Origin: Actinomycetes bacterium
Lineage (GTDB): Bacteria > Actinomycetota > Actinomycetes > S36-B12
Assembly: GCA_024639145.1 (NCBI GenBank)
Contig: JAHEIZ010000011.1
Coordinates: 1 to 58,452 of the forward strand
DNA length: 58,452 nucleotides
Direction: 5' to 3'
This document shows positions 35,052 through 43,054 of the stretch, piece after piece; within the stretch, counting starts at the first letter, position 1; each line of letters starts with the position of its first letter. Position numbers and translations under genes: made by a program. The notes beneath the pieces were generated by a model that had not been told where the DNA came from, ran no database searches, and saw nothing but the letters and a program-made list of their open reading frames with translations.

Positions 35052-35981
35052 TTATTGAACGGCTATCACTCGAAGTGCGGCCGATACGGAGCGGAACTCC
35101 GCCACGCTCACCTCGGGAGTGGACTCGCCATCGACCTGCATGGGCATAGGTCGGGTGCATGTGATGGTGAATGAGTCCAGATCGTGGTGGACGATGATCG
35201 ATTCCTTCGTGGAACCGGCGGTCGAATGAGCGAGCATGCGCCGGGCAGCCCTCATGGCCGAGACCACTCGCAGCTTGCGCAAGGCGAAGACGTCGAGCCC
35301 GGAGTCGAAGGATGCCTGGGGGCACGGGTCAATGGGCCAGGAGCCGAAGTAGGTCCAGGGCGCGGTGTTCTGCACGACGGCGAGGAAGACCCCCTCATCG
35401 ATGCCCTTGGCGGAGGCCAGGGTCAGGGCCGGGTTCTTCCGGTCGGTGCGGGCGAAATACTGGCGAAGGGTGGTCATGAGGTACCGGGTCGGGGAGGCGG
35501 TTCGCCCGGCGCTGCGCTGCTCCTCCATTGCGGAGATGATCTCGGCATCGAGGCCGACACCGGCATTGCTGGTGAACCAGCGTCCGTTGACCTGACCGAG
35601 CCCGATCGTGCGGGTGTGACCCGCGCGGATCGCCTCCATGATCTCGCCGGTGGCCTCCACCGGGTCGAGGGGGAAGCCCAGCGCTCGTGCGAAGACGTTT
35701 CCGCTTCCGCCGGGCACCGTGGCCAGGATCGGGACGTCCGGACCGACACCCTCCTCGAGCATTCCGTTCACGACTTCATTCACGACTCCGTCGCCCCCGA
35801 GGGTGATCACGATGTCGAGGCCCTGTGAGCGAGCAGCGCGCCCGAGCTCGAATCCGTGGCCTCGGTGCGTGGTCATCGTGACCTGCAGATCGAGCTCATT
35901 GGAGAGTGCGTTGACGATCACGTCGGTGACGCGAGTCGAGGTCGTGGTTGCGCGGGGATTGACGACCAAGAGCCCGCGCAT
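35052..35981 (-). CDS. Diacylglycerol/lipid kinase family protein (DAGK catalytic domain)
   Basis: A 309-residue cytosolic or membrane-associated lipid kinase. LLVVNPRA opens the N-terminal nucleotide-binding domain. TLGGDGVVNEVVNGM is the GGDG ATP motif (here followed by Val where Thr is usual), and PGGSGNVFARALG is the second glycine motif. The C-terminal beta-sandwich is complete. ATG 35981 follows TAGGGT by 7 bases; an in-frame ATG nine bases upstream would start inside that -10. Lipid substrate unknown. A DAGK-type gene beside whiB1 also occurs, I believe, in mycobacteria. Confidence 0.85.
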   Translation of the reverse strand: MRGLLVVNPRATTTSTRVTDVIVNALSNELDLQVTMTTHRGHGFELGRAARSQGLDIVITLGGDGVVNEVVNGMLEEGVGPDVPILATVPGGSGNVFARALGFPLDPVEATGEIMEAIRAGHTRTIGLGQVNGRWFTSNAGVGLDAEIISAMEEQRSAGRTASPTRYLMTTLRQYFARTDRKNPALTLASAKGIDEGVFLAVVQNTAPWTYFGSWPIDPCPQASFDSGLDVFALRKLRVVSAMRAARRMLAHSTAGSTKESIIVHHDLDSFTITCTRPMPMQVDGESTPEVSVAEFRSVSAALRVIAVQ

Positions 35982-35988
35982 GCTCCCC

Positions 35989-36019
35989 ACCCTAGCTCTC
36001 GATCTATGCGGTTTAGGCT
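35989..36019. promoter_or_regulatory. Divergent leaderless promoters for the lipid kinase and a membrane protein
   Basis: TAGGGT (35994-35989, minus) lies 7 bases before ATG 35981, and TAGGCT (36014-36019, plus) 6 bases before ATG 36026. Confidence 0.6.
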
Positions 36020-36025
36020 GCTCCC

Positions 36026-36439
36026 ATGCCTCGCCCGACTCGATCCTTCGCTGCCCTTGCCGTCATCGCGGGGATCGAGGGTCTCGGGCTCATCGTCTAC
36101 GCAATCTTCGACATCATCGAAGCCGTACGGGTCGGCATCACCGGCCCGGCAGATGTCTCGAATCCTGCTGCGCTGATCCTGCTTATCGTCATCTACCTGG
36201 TGCTCGGAATTGGTCTGCTGCTCGTGGCGCGCGCCTGGTGGCTGATGCGCACCTGGCAGCGGGGTGCTTTCATCCTCGCCCAGGTCATCGCAGTGCTCGT
36301 CTTCTTCGATCTCACTCAGTCGAGCGAGAGCATGCCGCGCACGGTGGGCCTCTTCATCTTCTTGATGGCCATCGCCGGCATCGTCCTTGTCTTCACGCCG
36401 GGAGTTCTTCGAGTCTTCCGAGAAGCGCAGCGCCGCTAA
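36026..36439 (+). CDS. Four-helix membrane protein, function unknown
   Basis: A 137-residue protein that I cannot assign. Hydrophobic segments fall at about residues 7-29 (FAALAVIAGIEGLGLIVYAI), 48-68 (ALILLIVIYLVLGIGLLLVA), 78-96 (GAFILAQVIAVLVFF) and 107-127 (TVGLFIFLMAIAGIVLVF). A short basic tail (RVFREAQRR) follows, implying a cytoplasmic C-terminus. It resembles small actinobacterial integral membrane proteins of unknown role. The start is leaderless. The stop overlaps that of the convergent sigF by three bases. Confidence 0.7.
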   Translation: MPRPTRSFAALAVIAGIEGLGLIVYAIFDIIEAVRVGITGPADVSNPAALILLIVIYLVLGIGLLLVARAWWLMRTWQRGAFILAQVIAVLVFFDLTQSSESMPRTVGLFIFLMAIAGIVLVFTPGVLRVFREAQRR

Positions 36440-37230
36440 TCGGCCGTGAGACCCTCGCGCAGCTCGCCGAGGGCTCGAGCGAGCAGTCGTGACACATGCA
36501 TCTGCGAGATGCCCACCTGTTCGGCAATCTCGCTCTGGCTCATGTTCTTGAAGAACCGCATCATGATGATCTGACGCTCGCGCTCGGGCAGCTTGTCGAG
36601 CAGTGGGCGAAGTGACTCGCGATACTCGACCTCTTCCATGCCCGGATCCTCGAAGCCGAGGGTGGATGCGACACCGCCGCGCTCTTCATCGCCATCGTCA
36701 TCCAGTGACTTGGCGCTGTATGCCGCCTGCGCCTCAAGTACCTCGAGAACATCCTCGGGCGATACGCCCACGCGGTCGGCGATCTCCCTGACAGTGGGGG
36801 AGCGATGCAGCTCACCGGTGAGATCCTCGGTCGCGGTGTAGATCGGGCCACGGAGTTCCTGCAGCCTGCGCGGAAGGCGAATAGTCGTCGTGCGATCGCG
36901 GAAGTGCCGTTTGATCTCTCCGACGATCGTCGGTGTCGCGAAAGTGCTGAACTCCAGGCCGCGTTCGATCTCGAAGCGGTCGATGGCGCTGATCAGGCCG
37001 ATCGTGCCGACCTGCACGAGATCGTCGTAGTTCTCGCCACGATCGCGGTAGCGACGCGCAATGTGATGCACGAGGGGAAGATGCATGGTGATCAGCTCAT
37101 CGCGGGCAGCGGTGAACGTCGCGGAGCCTTCGCCAGAAGTCGACAAAGTGTCGAGCAGTTCGCGCTCACGCGCACGCTGCTCATCACCCCACCTCTCGTC
37201 ACCGGGTGGGCTGGTATCGACTGAGGTCAC
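36436..37230 (-). CDS. sigF: Stress/SigF-family RNA polymerase sigma factor
   Basis: Group 3 sigma factor of 264 residues of the SigB/SigF/SigG type. Region 2 is LVHHIARRYRDRGENYDDLVQVGTIGLI (split reading), followed by EFSTFATPTIVGEIKRHFRD, which is typical of this group. Region 3 holds SPTVREIADRVGVSPEDVLE, and region 4 has MSQSEIAEQVGISQMHVSRLLARAL. The gene upstream encodes its HATPase-type anti-sigma kinase, overlapping by ATGA. In actinobacteria this sigma factor serves osmotic, stationary-phase or envelope stress. No anti-anti-sigma gene is adjacent. Confidence 0.92.
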   Translation of the reverse strand: MTSVDTSPPGDERWGDEQRARERELLDTLSTSGEGSATFTAARDELITMHLPLVHHIARRYRDRGENYDDLVQVGTIGLISAIDRFEIERGLEFSTFATPTIVGEIKRHFRDRTTTIRLPRRLQELRGPIYTATEDLTGELHRSPTVREIADRVGVSPEDVLEVLEAQAAYSAKSLDDDGDEERGGVASTLGFEDPGMEEVEYRESLRPLLDKLPERERQIIMMRFFKNMSQSEIAEQVGISQMHVSRLLARALGELREGLTAD

Positions 37231-37607
37231 GCGCTGACCGGCTCGTGACGCTTGACGTGCAGGGTGAGGCAGACCTCGCCGCTCTCGACGGACGCCGTGA
37301 CGTCATCGACCAAGGCGGTGAGAACTGTCCAGCCGAAAGTATTCGTAGCGGGCACTACTCCACTTGTCGTCATACCGCGCACCTCAATGCGCAGGGATCC
37401 GAGAGCCTCGACGAACACGCAACGCATCTCGCTGCCGACAACGGCATCGAGCACGAGTTGCGCTGCTGCTTCGTCGACAGCGAGACGGAGATCCTCGAGC
37501 TGGTCGATCGGCAGATCGGCACGCACGGCCATTGCCGCGGCCATAGTGCGGGCCAGCGAGACGTACTGGGTCTGTGCGGGAAAGCTCACGGTCACGGCGT
37601 TGGTCAT
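37227..37607 (-). CDS. Anti-sigma factor with HATPase domain (UsfX/RsbW type)
   Basis: A 126-residue GHKL-fold protein expected to bind and hold SigF. Seen: an N-terminal beta strand (VTVSFPAQTQYVSLART), the LEDLRLAVDEAAAQLV helix, and FGWTVLTALVDDVTASV near the end. The N box lacks the usual Asn of active kinases, as in UsfX-like members, so ATP use is uncertain. ATG 37607 has a perfect AGAAGGAG seven bases upstream; the longer in-frame start is rejected. It overlaps sigF by four bases. Confidence 0.88.
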   Translation of the reverse strand: MTNAVTVSFPAQTQYVSLARTMAAAMAVRADLPIDQLEDLRLAVDEAAAQLVLDAVVGSEMRCVFVEALGSLRIEVRGMTTSGVVPATNTFGWTVLTALVDDVTASVESGEVCLTLHVKRHEPVSA

Positions 37608-37639
37608 GTCACTCCTTCTCAGGCCCAAGTATCCAGGCT

Positions 37640-38119
37640 TCAGTTGCCCAGCCGGGCCAGGTTCGCCAGTGCGTCGCCTTCAGCACGATAGGGCACCCAT
37701 TCGGTCAGACCCTCGGCGCCAAGTGCGGCATAGAAGTCGCGACTGGGGGTATTCCAGTCGAGCACGCTCCAGTCGAGGCGGCCGTATCCCTTCTCCACGC
37801 ATTCCTGCGCGAGCCGAATCAGGAGCGCCTTGCCATAGCCCTCGCCTCGAAAGGCGGGTCGTACGTAGAGATCCTCGAGATAGATGCCATGGCAACCGAG
37901 CCAAGTGGAGTAGTTCAGGAAGTAGAACGCGTAGGCCACTACCTCATTGGATACCTCGACGACGAGGGCATGTACTCGCGGGCTATCGCCGAAGAGATCT
38001 CGCATGAAGTCGGCCTCGGTAGCGATGGCTTGCTCGGGTGCGTTCTCGTACTCCGCGAGTTCGCGCACCATCGTGATCAGTGCCGGGACATCACGGGGCT
38101 CGGCGGGGCGAATGCTCAT
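37640..38119 (-). CDS. GNAT N-acetyltransferase, spermidine/thialysine acetyltransferase-like
   Basis: A 159-residue acetyl-CoA-dependent acetyltransferase. IYLEDLYVRPAFRGEGYGK contains the acetyl-CoA pyrophosphate loop R-x-E-G-Y-G-K, and WSVLDWNTPSRDFYAALGA is the C-terminal motif B region. The YLEDLYV...WN...FY pattern is shared with SSAT-type polyamine acetyltransferases. ATG 38119 (MSIRPAEPRDVPAL) is the typical GNAT start; AATACT six bases upstream is a weak leaderless -10. It lies 32 bases before the usfX-sigF pair on the same strand and may share their transcript. Confidence 0.85.
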   Translation of the reverse strand: MSIRPAEPRDVPALITMVRELAEYENAPEQAIATEADFMRDLFGDSPRVHALVVEVSNEVVAYAFYFLNYSTWLGCHGIYLEDLYVRPAFRGEGYGKALLIRLAQECVEKGYGRLDWSVLDWNTPSRDFYAALGAEGLTEWVPYRAEGDALANLARLGN

Positions 38120-38171
38120 GACCCAAGTATTGCCAGGATCCGAGGATCTCGGATCACAGACCAGAACCTGG

Positions 38172-40175
38172 CTATCGCCGGGTGCTAATGCGCATCGGAT
38201 TGGAGGTGAGCAGGGCCCCACCCTTGGTGACGGCATGCAGGGTGATGGTGTGGGTCGGCCCTGCGCTGAGCGGCTTGCCCCAGATGAGGCCGGTGGCGGC
38301 GTTCAGGTGCAGTCCGCGCGGCAGCTTGCCCTTCCACATCCGGAACAGCGCGATCTCGCCGACGCCAGTGATGGTCGGGCGAACGCGAGCCGTGTGCCCG
38401 GCGCGCAGGTGCGGGTGCGCCGGGTAGCTGATCGCCGTGAACCCGGTCTTCTGGACGACGAACAGGAACGATGCGGCTGCCTTGCCCGAGGCGCTGCTCT
38501 CGGCCACGCGCAGGGGAATCGGCATCAGATCAACTGCAGTGGGAGTGCCGGTGATGGTGCCCGTGCGCGAGTCGAACTTCGTGCCTGTCGGCAGCTCACC
38601 GCAGACCAGCTTGTAGGTGGTGCCCGTGACAGGCGCGTTGGTGCTCGCGGCAATTGCCACGCGCGAGCCGACGACACCGATGTTCTGGGCCGCGTACTGC
38701 AGAGTCTGAGCATCAGCATCGACCCGCGTCGTGAACTGGCTCGACTTGGTGGAGCCATCAGCAAAGGTCGCCTGCACCGTGGTCACCCATGAACCCGCAA
38801 CTGTTGTGACGCCGTAAAGAACGCCGAAAGCACGATCAAGCTGAACTCCCGGCGGCAGTGCCCCTGCGGTCACGATGAACGAGCGCGCTGCGCCCATGCC
38901 ATGCGTATTCGGTGCCATGGTCAACTGCGAGCCGACGGTCGAGTACTGGTTCGGGTAGAGAGTGCCGTCCTTAGCCAGGCACGGCGCATCGATACCGGCA
39001 TCACCGGTGTTCGCGGCAAGTGCGCCATTAGTTCCGGTGCCTGCACCATTACTCGTTCCGGCAACAGTCGAGACAGGCTGCGCGGGGGGAGCGGCTACCG
39101 GCTTGGTCGGTGACGATCCGATGGCAGGTGAAGTGCTGCCCTGAGACGGGCGATTCGAATTGCTTCCTGTCTTCGTGGACTGGCGAATGACGAAGCCCTT
39201 CGAGTTGCCGGCAGTAATCGCCGTGGTGGAATTGAAACCCACGGATCGCAGCTGGATCGAGTGCTTGCCATCGGCGAGACCCGAAAGCGTGAAGCTTCCG
39301 CCTGCACCATTGGTCGGCGGGTTGCCGCCCGGGCGAATCCAACCGCCGGCCCCATCGATCTGGTACTCGATGCCCTGCACGGTGAGGGGATCAGTCACCG
39401 AGTAGTTCGCCGTTGCGGTACTGCTGCCGATCGGCGTGATGACGTCGCCGTCGACTGACGGAGCACCAGGAAGGGGTGCGGTGACAACCGGGGTCGTGCA
39501 GAAGGCCACGACCTTTCCGTCAGTGCGAGTACCGGTGATCGTGGCCGAATAGACCTGGCCAGATTCCAGGTACGCGATGGGAATCTCGAGTTCAGTTCCG
39601 GGAGCGAAGGATTCAGCAGGCAGCGAGGGTGCGCCGTTGACGACGAGTTCCCATGCGGTGGCGTCGGGGTGCCCGGTCGCTAGTCCGAACTTGATCACTC
39701 CGCCCGCGGCGTCGTAGCTCGCAGGGCAGTTGCCCGCGAGGTCCACCGGAACGGGAATCGGCTGAGTCCCGACGAGGCTGCTGGTCACGCTCGAGTTGAA
39801 GAGAAAGTGGCTGTTGCCGAGTGCCTGGGAGGAGACGGTAAGTCGCCCTTGGGAATCGACCGCGAAGGACAGATTGCCCACACACCCGGCGAAGCCAGTA
39901 TCGGCGAAGCTGGCCACGCTCCCCGAATAGCCGTTGGGGCGGCAGAACATCCCTGCGTTCGAGGAAAGTGTCATCGAGGCGCTGGTGATCGAGCCGTCGG
40001 TGATCTGCAGGCTCGAGATGGCGAGATTCGCGGTGTTGCTGCTGAACGCCTCGGGAAGGGTGATCGTGCCAGCCGGGAAGTCCCAGACGGTGGCCGCATG
40101 TGCCGCGGGTGCAATACCCGCAGCGCCTGCTGCAATCAGGACTACGCCAACTAGGCCTGCGATGACACGCTTCAC
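38172..40175 (-). CDS. Secreted surface protein with putative Ig (He_PIG) repeats
   Basis: A 667-residue exported protein. A clear signal peptide (MKRVIAGLVGVVLIAAGAAG, then APAAHAA) is followed by an unassigned N-terminal domain with paired Cys, a fibronectin-like region, and a low-complexity Ser/Pro/Thr/Gly linker near residues 325-390. At least three He_PIG repeats follow, each with an LP-x-G-x-x-x-D/N-x-x-x-G-x-I/L-x-G core: LPPGVQLDRAFGVLYG, LPTGTKFDSRTGTITG and LPRGLHLNAATGLIWG. This suggests a cell-surface adhesin or binding protein. GTG 40175 has GAGGGAG upstream. No sortase motif or transmembrane anchor is seen, so it is released or held non-covalently. Confidence 0.82.
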   Translation of the reverse strand: MKRVIAGLVGVVLIAAGAAGIAPAAHAATVWDFPAGTITLPEAFSSNTANLAISSLQITDGSITSASMTLSSNAGMFCRPNGYSGSVASFADTGFAGCVGNLSFAVDSQGRLTVSSQALGNSHFLFNSSVTSSLVGTQPIPVPVDLAGNCPASYDAAGGVIKFGLATGHPDATAWELVVNGAPSLPAESFAPGTELEIPIAYLESGQVYSATITGTRTDGKVVAFCTTPVVTAPLPGAPSVDGDVITPIGSSTATANYSVTDPLTVQGIEYQIDGAGGWIRPGGNPPTNGAGGSFTLSGLADGKHSIQLRSVGFNSTTAITAGNSKGFVIRQSTKTGSNSNRPSQGSTSPAIGSSPTKPVAAPPAQPVSTVAGTSNGAGTGTNGALAANTGDAGIDAPCLAKDGTLYPNQYSTVGSQLTMAPNTHGMGAARSFIVTAGALPPGVQLDRAFGVLYGVTTVAGSWVTTVQATFADGSTKSSQFTTRVDADAQTLQYAAQNIGVVGSRVAIAASTNAPVTGTTYKLVCGELPTGTKFDSRTGTITGTPTAVDLMPIPLRVAESSASGKAAASFLFVVQKTGFTAISYPAHPHLRAGHTARVRPTITGVGEIALFRMWKGKLPRGLHLNAATGLIWGKPLSAGPTHTITLHAVTKGGALLTSNPMRISTRR

Positions 40176-40253
40176 GAACTCTCCCTCGTTATGGATTCCT
40201 CAAAAAGCCTACGCTATGTAAGGTTGAGGCAGGGCCCTGGAAGGATGGGTGGC

Positions 40254-40859
40254 ATGGCTGCGAAGAGTGTCGAACGCCTCGGTGTGACCTCACGCGTGCG
40301 CCCGGCGCCCGGAAGAAAACGCATGTGGCAGGCGACCCCGACGCACTCTTTCCCCCTTCCCGTCATCGTCGATCACATGTGCGTTGATCCGGAGAGCCGG
40401 GAACTGGTGTGGCTTATCGAGGCGACGATTGGGCTGGTAGAAGGGTCTCCCGCTCTGATTCGCATGAATGCGCATTCTCCTGGCGGAATTAATCCGCACT
40501 GGATGCAGCGTGAATTTCGTTGGGCCTCACCCCTCGATGTCATCACGGTAGGTGTGCCCGAACTCCTTGCGCGTGGAATTGATCCGTTCGCGATCGATCT
40601 CCCGCTCACTGGTTTCCCGGAAGCGGCGACTTTCTCCAGGCCGATCAATGAGCCGCTGAGTGACGATTTCCTCGAAGGAATTGCGCGTGAGTACCTGGCA
40701 ATCGGGCGAGGCTATGCGCGAGCGATGGCGGCCGAGCGCAAGGTTTCCGAGCGCACTGTCGTGAGCTGGGTGGAGAAGGCCCGGCAGCGGGGGATCTTGA
40801 CTCGGGTGCCCTCGGGCAGCGTGGGCGGACAGATCGTCCCGAAGTCGAAACGGCGATAG
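40254..40859 (+). CDS. Protein with C-terminal helix-turn-helix, function unknown
   Basis: A 201-residue soluble protein. The C-terminal part (about 140-190; YLAIGRGYARAMAAERKVSERTVVSWV read in two pieces, then EKARQRGILTRVPSG) is a helix-turn-helix of the kind often found in actinobacterial proteins that pair a replication- or phage-like HTH with an unknown sensor part. The N-terminal part has no fold I recognise. Hence it is probably DNA-binding, perhaps a regulator of the neighbouring secreted proteins; that is inference. ATG 40254 is chosen over the start at 40191, which lies in the divergent promoter region. Confidence 0.6.
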   Translation: MAAKSVERLGVTSRVRPAPGRKRMWQATPTHSFPLPVIVDHMCVDPESRELVWLIEATIGLVEGSPALIRMNAHSPGGINPHWMQREFRWASPLDVITVGVPELLARGIDPFAIDLPLTGFPEAATFSRPINEPLSDDFLEGIAREYLAIGRGYARAMAAERKVSERTVVSWVEKARQRGILTRVPSGSVGGQIVPKSKRR

Positions 40860-40957
40860 CCAATCAACCTTCCATCGTGGGAGGTGACGTACCCTGGACT
40901 GCAGGGCCTCAATCCGCACTGATCGAGCGCCGAACAACGACCAGGGAAGGGCTCGCC

Positions 40958-42163
40958 ATGAAGATCCGCCGCACTCACGCACTAGTGGGCATTGGGCTGT
41001 CGTGTGCGCTGTTGATTGGCACCGGTGCAGGCACCGCTTTGGCACAGCCGACTGCCGTGACGGCCAAGAAGGCCCCGATCTCGTCGATCAACAAGAAGCA
41101 GTCGATGTCCGCTGCCGACAAGGCAGCGATCGATGCTGCGGCTGCGCAAGCGCTTGCTGCTTCACCCGATGCCGCTCCAGGGCTGTGGCTTGCCGTCTGG
41201 GATCCGAAGAAGGGCTACTACGAGCAGGCATACGGCAATGCCGTTATCCCGGGTACTCCGGCAACTCGGGCTGACCACTTCCGCATCGGCTCGATTACCA
41301 AGACTGTCTTCGCGACGGCAGTGCTCGAGCAGGTGGCGGCGGGGAAGCTCGCGCTCGCCGACACCGTCAAGAAGCTCGATCCGGCACTGGCCAAGCAGTT
41401 TCCCTCAATCGGGAAGTACACGGTCGCGCAGTTGCTCAGCATGAAGACTCAGATTCCCGACTATGCAGAAGCAGCGGTTGAGGCAATGGTGGCTGACTCG
41501 CAGAAGCGTTTCACGCGCGAGGAGCTCATCGCTCTCGGCCTCGCGAAGGGCAAGTCGTTGCCGACTGCCGGCGGCTACTCGACCACGAACTACATCATTC
41601 TCGGCTTGATCATGCAGAAGTTGACTGGCAAGACGCCCGAGGCACTCGTGAACGGTGTCTTCGCCCAGGCCGGGATGACGCAGTCCGCTCTACCTGGCCC
41701 GTCGAAGGCTATGCCGGCACCTGCCGCGCACGGTTACGTCGGCAACATCTACGGCGAGCAATTCGTGAAGCTCAACCCGGCAGTTGTTGCCACGACGGAC
41801 GTCACCGACTGGGCGTTCTACTGGGGTCGTGAAGGCGGCGGTGCGTATTCGACCATCGGTGATCTCGCCACATGGGGCGGCACCTGCCTGGGCAATTCGC
41901 TGTTGCCGAAGTCCGTGGTCGCCAAGCGACTTGTGTTCAGTTCGATCGATGTCGGCAAGTACGGCCGCGGCATCATCAAGCAGGGAGACTGGCTGAGCCA
42001 TGAAGGTCAGGCGATTGGCTACGAGGCAAACGTCTCGTGCAATCCCAAGACCGGTGCAGTCACTGCATGGGCGGTCAATTCCACAGAGGGCAGCTTGTTC
42101 CTCAACGATGCCATCGGGCCGGTTGCCTTCCCGGAGTACTACGCGGCCCTGCAGGCCAAGTAG
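40958..42163 (+). CDS. Secreted serine hydrolase, class C beta-lactamase / DD-peptidase family
   Basis: A 401-residue exported penicillin-binding-like hydrolase. The signal peptide spans about residues 1-30 (MKIRRTHALVGIGLSCALLI, then GTALAQP). The active-site tetrad S-x-x-K is Ser112-Ile-Thr-Lys115 (GSITKT), and the third motif H-E-G begins at His348. The second motif, normally Y-S-N, reads Y-S-T (207-209), an uncommon change. The sequence resembles Streptomyces R61 D-Ala-D-Ala carboxypeptidase; true beta-lactamase activity cannot be judged. GGGAAGGG precedes ATG 40958. A hairpin terminator follows. Confidence 0.85.
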   Translation: MKIRRTHALVGIGLSCALLIGTGAGTALAQPTAVTAKKAPISSINKKQSMSAADKAAIDAAAAQALAASPDAAPGLWLAVWDPKKGYYEQAYGNAVIPGTPATRADHFRIGSITKTVFATAVLEQVAAGKLALADTVKKLDPALAKQFPSIGKYTVAQLLSMKTQIPDYAEAAVEAMVADSQKRFTREELIALGLAKGKSLPTAGGYSTTNYIILGLIMQKLTGKTPEALVNGVFAQAGMTQSALPGPSKAMPAPAAHGYVGNIYGEQFVKLNPAVVATTDVTDWAFYWGREGGGAYSTIGDLATWGGTCLGNSLLPKSVVAKRLVFSSIDVGKYGRGIIKQGDWLSHEGQAIGYEANVSCNPKTGAVTAWAVNSTEGSLFLNDAIGPVAFPEYYAALQAK

Positions 42164-42182
42164 TTGTTGCCTCTCGCGCATA

Positions 42183-42218
42183 GATGAAGCCCCCGCCGAT
42201 TTCGGCGAGGGCTTCATC
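42183..42218. terminator. Bidirectional hairpin terminator
   Basis: GATGAAGCCC pairs with GGGCTTCATC and CGCCGA with TCGGCG, with one C-A mismatch between the two blocks and a short loop. It lies between the convergent serine hydrolase and sodN genes. Confidence 0.75.
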
Positions 42219-42234
42219 ATGAATGAGGGTGGGA

Positions 42235-42636
42235 CTACGCCTTCTTGGTCTCCCAGAAGATTGCGGCGATCTCGTCGATCTTGGCGAGCAGCGCATCAGC
42301 GACTGCAACATCGGTGGTCGACTTGGTGCCGCCGGCACCGGCGAGCTTGGTGGCCTCGTTGAACAAGGTGTTCAGGTTCGGGTACTTCTCGAAGTGCGGG
42401 GCCTTGAAGTAGTCGGTCCACAGAACCCAGAGGTGCTCCTTGACCATGGTCGAGCGGTCCTCCTTGATGGAGATCGCACGGGCCTTGAAGTCAGCGTCAG
42501 AGGAGTCGTTGTACTTGACCATGCACGCCTTGACGGACTCGGCCTCGAGGCGAGCCTGAGCGGGGTCGTACACGCCGCAGGGCAGATCGCAGTGGGCGTA
42601 TGCGGTGGTGCTGGGGGTGAAGATGCGCGAGAGCAT
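42235..42636 (-). CDS. sodN: Nickel superoxide dismutase (precursor)
   Basis: Cytosolic Ni-SOD converting superoxide to oxygen and peroxide. The nickel hook HCDLPCGVYDP is intact (His1, Cys2, Cys6 after maturation) and follows a 14-residue leader MLSRIFTPSTTAYA that must be clipped to expose His1. The four-helix body is complete at 133 residues in total. ATG 42636 is chosen because AAAGGG lies just upstream and the leader fits; the longer open frame runs through the divergent sodX. TAGGCT (42698-42693) is the likely -10, giving a leader of about 50 bases. Confidence 0.95.
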   Translation of the reverse strand: MLSRIFTPSTTAYAHCDLPCGVYDPAQARLEAESVKACMVKYNDSSDADFKARAISIKEDRSTMVKEHLWVLWTDYFKAPHFEKYPNLNTLFNEATKLAGAGGTKSTTDVAVADALLAKIDEIAAIFWETKKA

Positions 42637-42730
42637 GTGAACCCTTTCGGTTGGCGGAACAGCCCCGGGGTGCCCCGTGTGGCTATGAGGCGAGCCTACC
42701 CTCGCCCCGCCGAGGCGGCAGGATGGCCTC

Positions 42731-43042
42731 ATGGGGATTGGCTCACATCTGACCACGGTCAGGATCATCGGTCCATCCATGGAGCCTGCCCTGAGAAACG
42801 GCGACTGCTGGGTGGCGCGCCTCGGCGGCCGGGTGTCGGTGGGCGACGTCGTACTGGCGGTCCATCCGCTGCGCCCTGACCTGCAGATCGTGAAGCGGGT
42901 GATGAGGGCCGAGGGTTCGGGCTGGTGGGTCGAGGGGGATAACCCCGATTCGAGTGATGACAGTCGTAGTTTTGGCCCCGTCGACACCGTGCTCGGCAGG
43001 CTTGTCTTCCGCTACTCGCCGGTTGTCCGGCATCACCACTGA
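42731..43042 (+). CDS. sodX: Nickel superoxide dismutase maturation protease (S26 family)
   Basis: A 103-residue LexA/signal-peptidase-like protease, expected to cut the SodN propeptide. GPSMEPALRNGD carries the nucleophilic Ser, and LQIVKRVMR the general-base Lys; GWWVEGDNPDSSDDSR is the conserved box E. It has no membrane anchor, consistent with a cytosolic substrate. It diverges from sodN with 94 bases between start codons, the usual arrangement. CAGGAT six bases before ATG 42731 may be a leaderless -10. Confidence 0.92.
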   Translation: MGIGSHLTTVRIIGPSMEPALRNGDCWVARLGGRVSVGDVVLAVHPLRPDLQIVKRVMRAEGSGWWVEGDNPDSSDDSRSFGPVDTVLGRLVFRYSPVVRHHH

Positions 43043-43054
43043 CGAGGAGTGCTC

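Noticed and set aside
35048-35062. CCGTT-TATTG-AACGG hairpin at the lipid kinase stop codon
   Set aside because: Five-base stem overlapping the stop codon without a T-run; not a convincing terminator.
42637-42987. N-terminal extension of sodN
   Set aside because: It runs antisense through sodX; the 14-residue Ni-SOD propeptide and the ribosome binding site fix the start at 42636.
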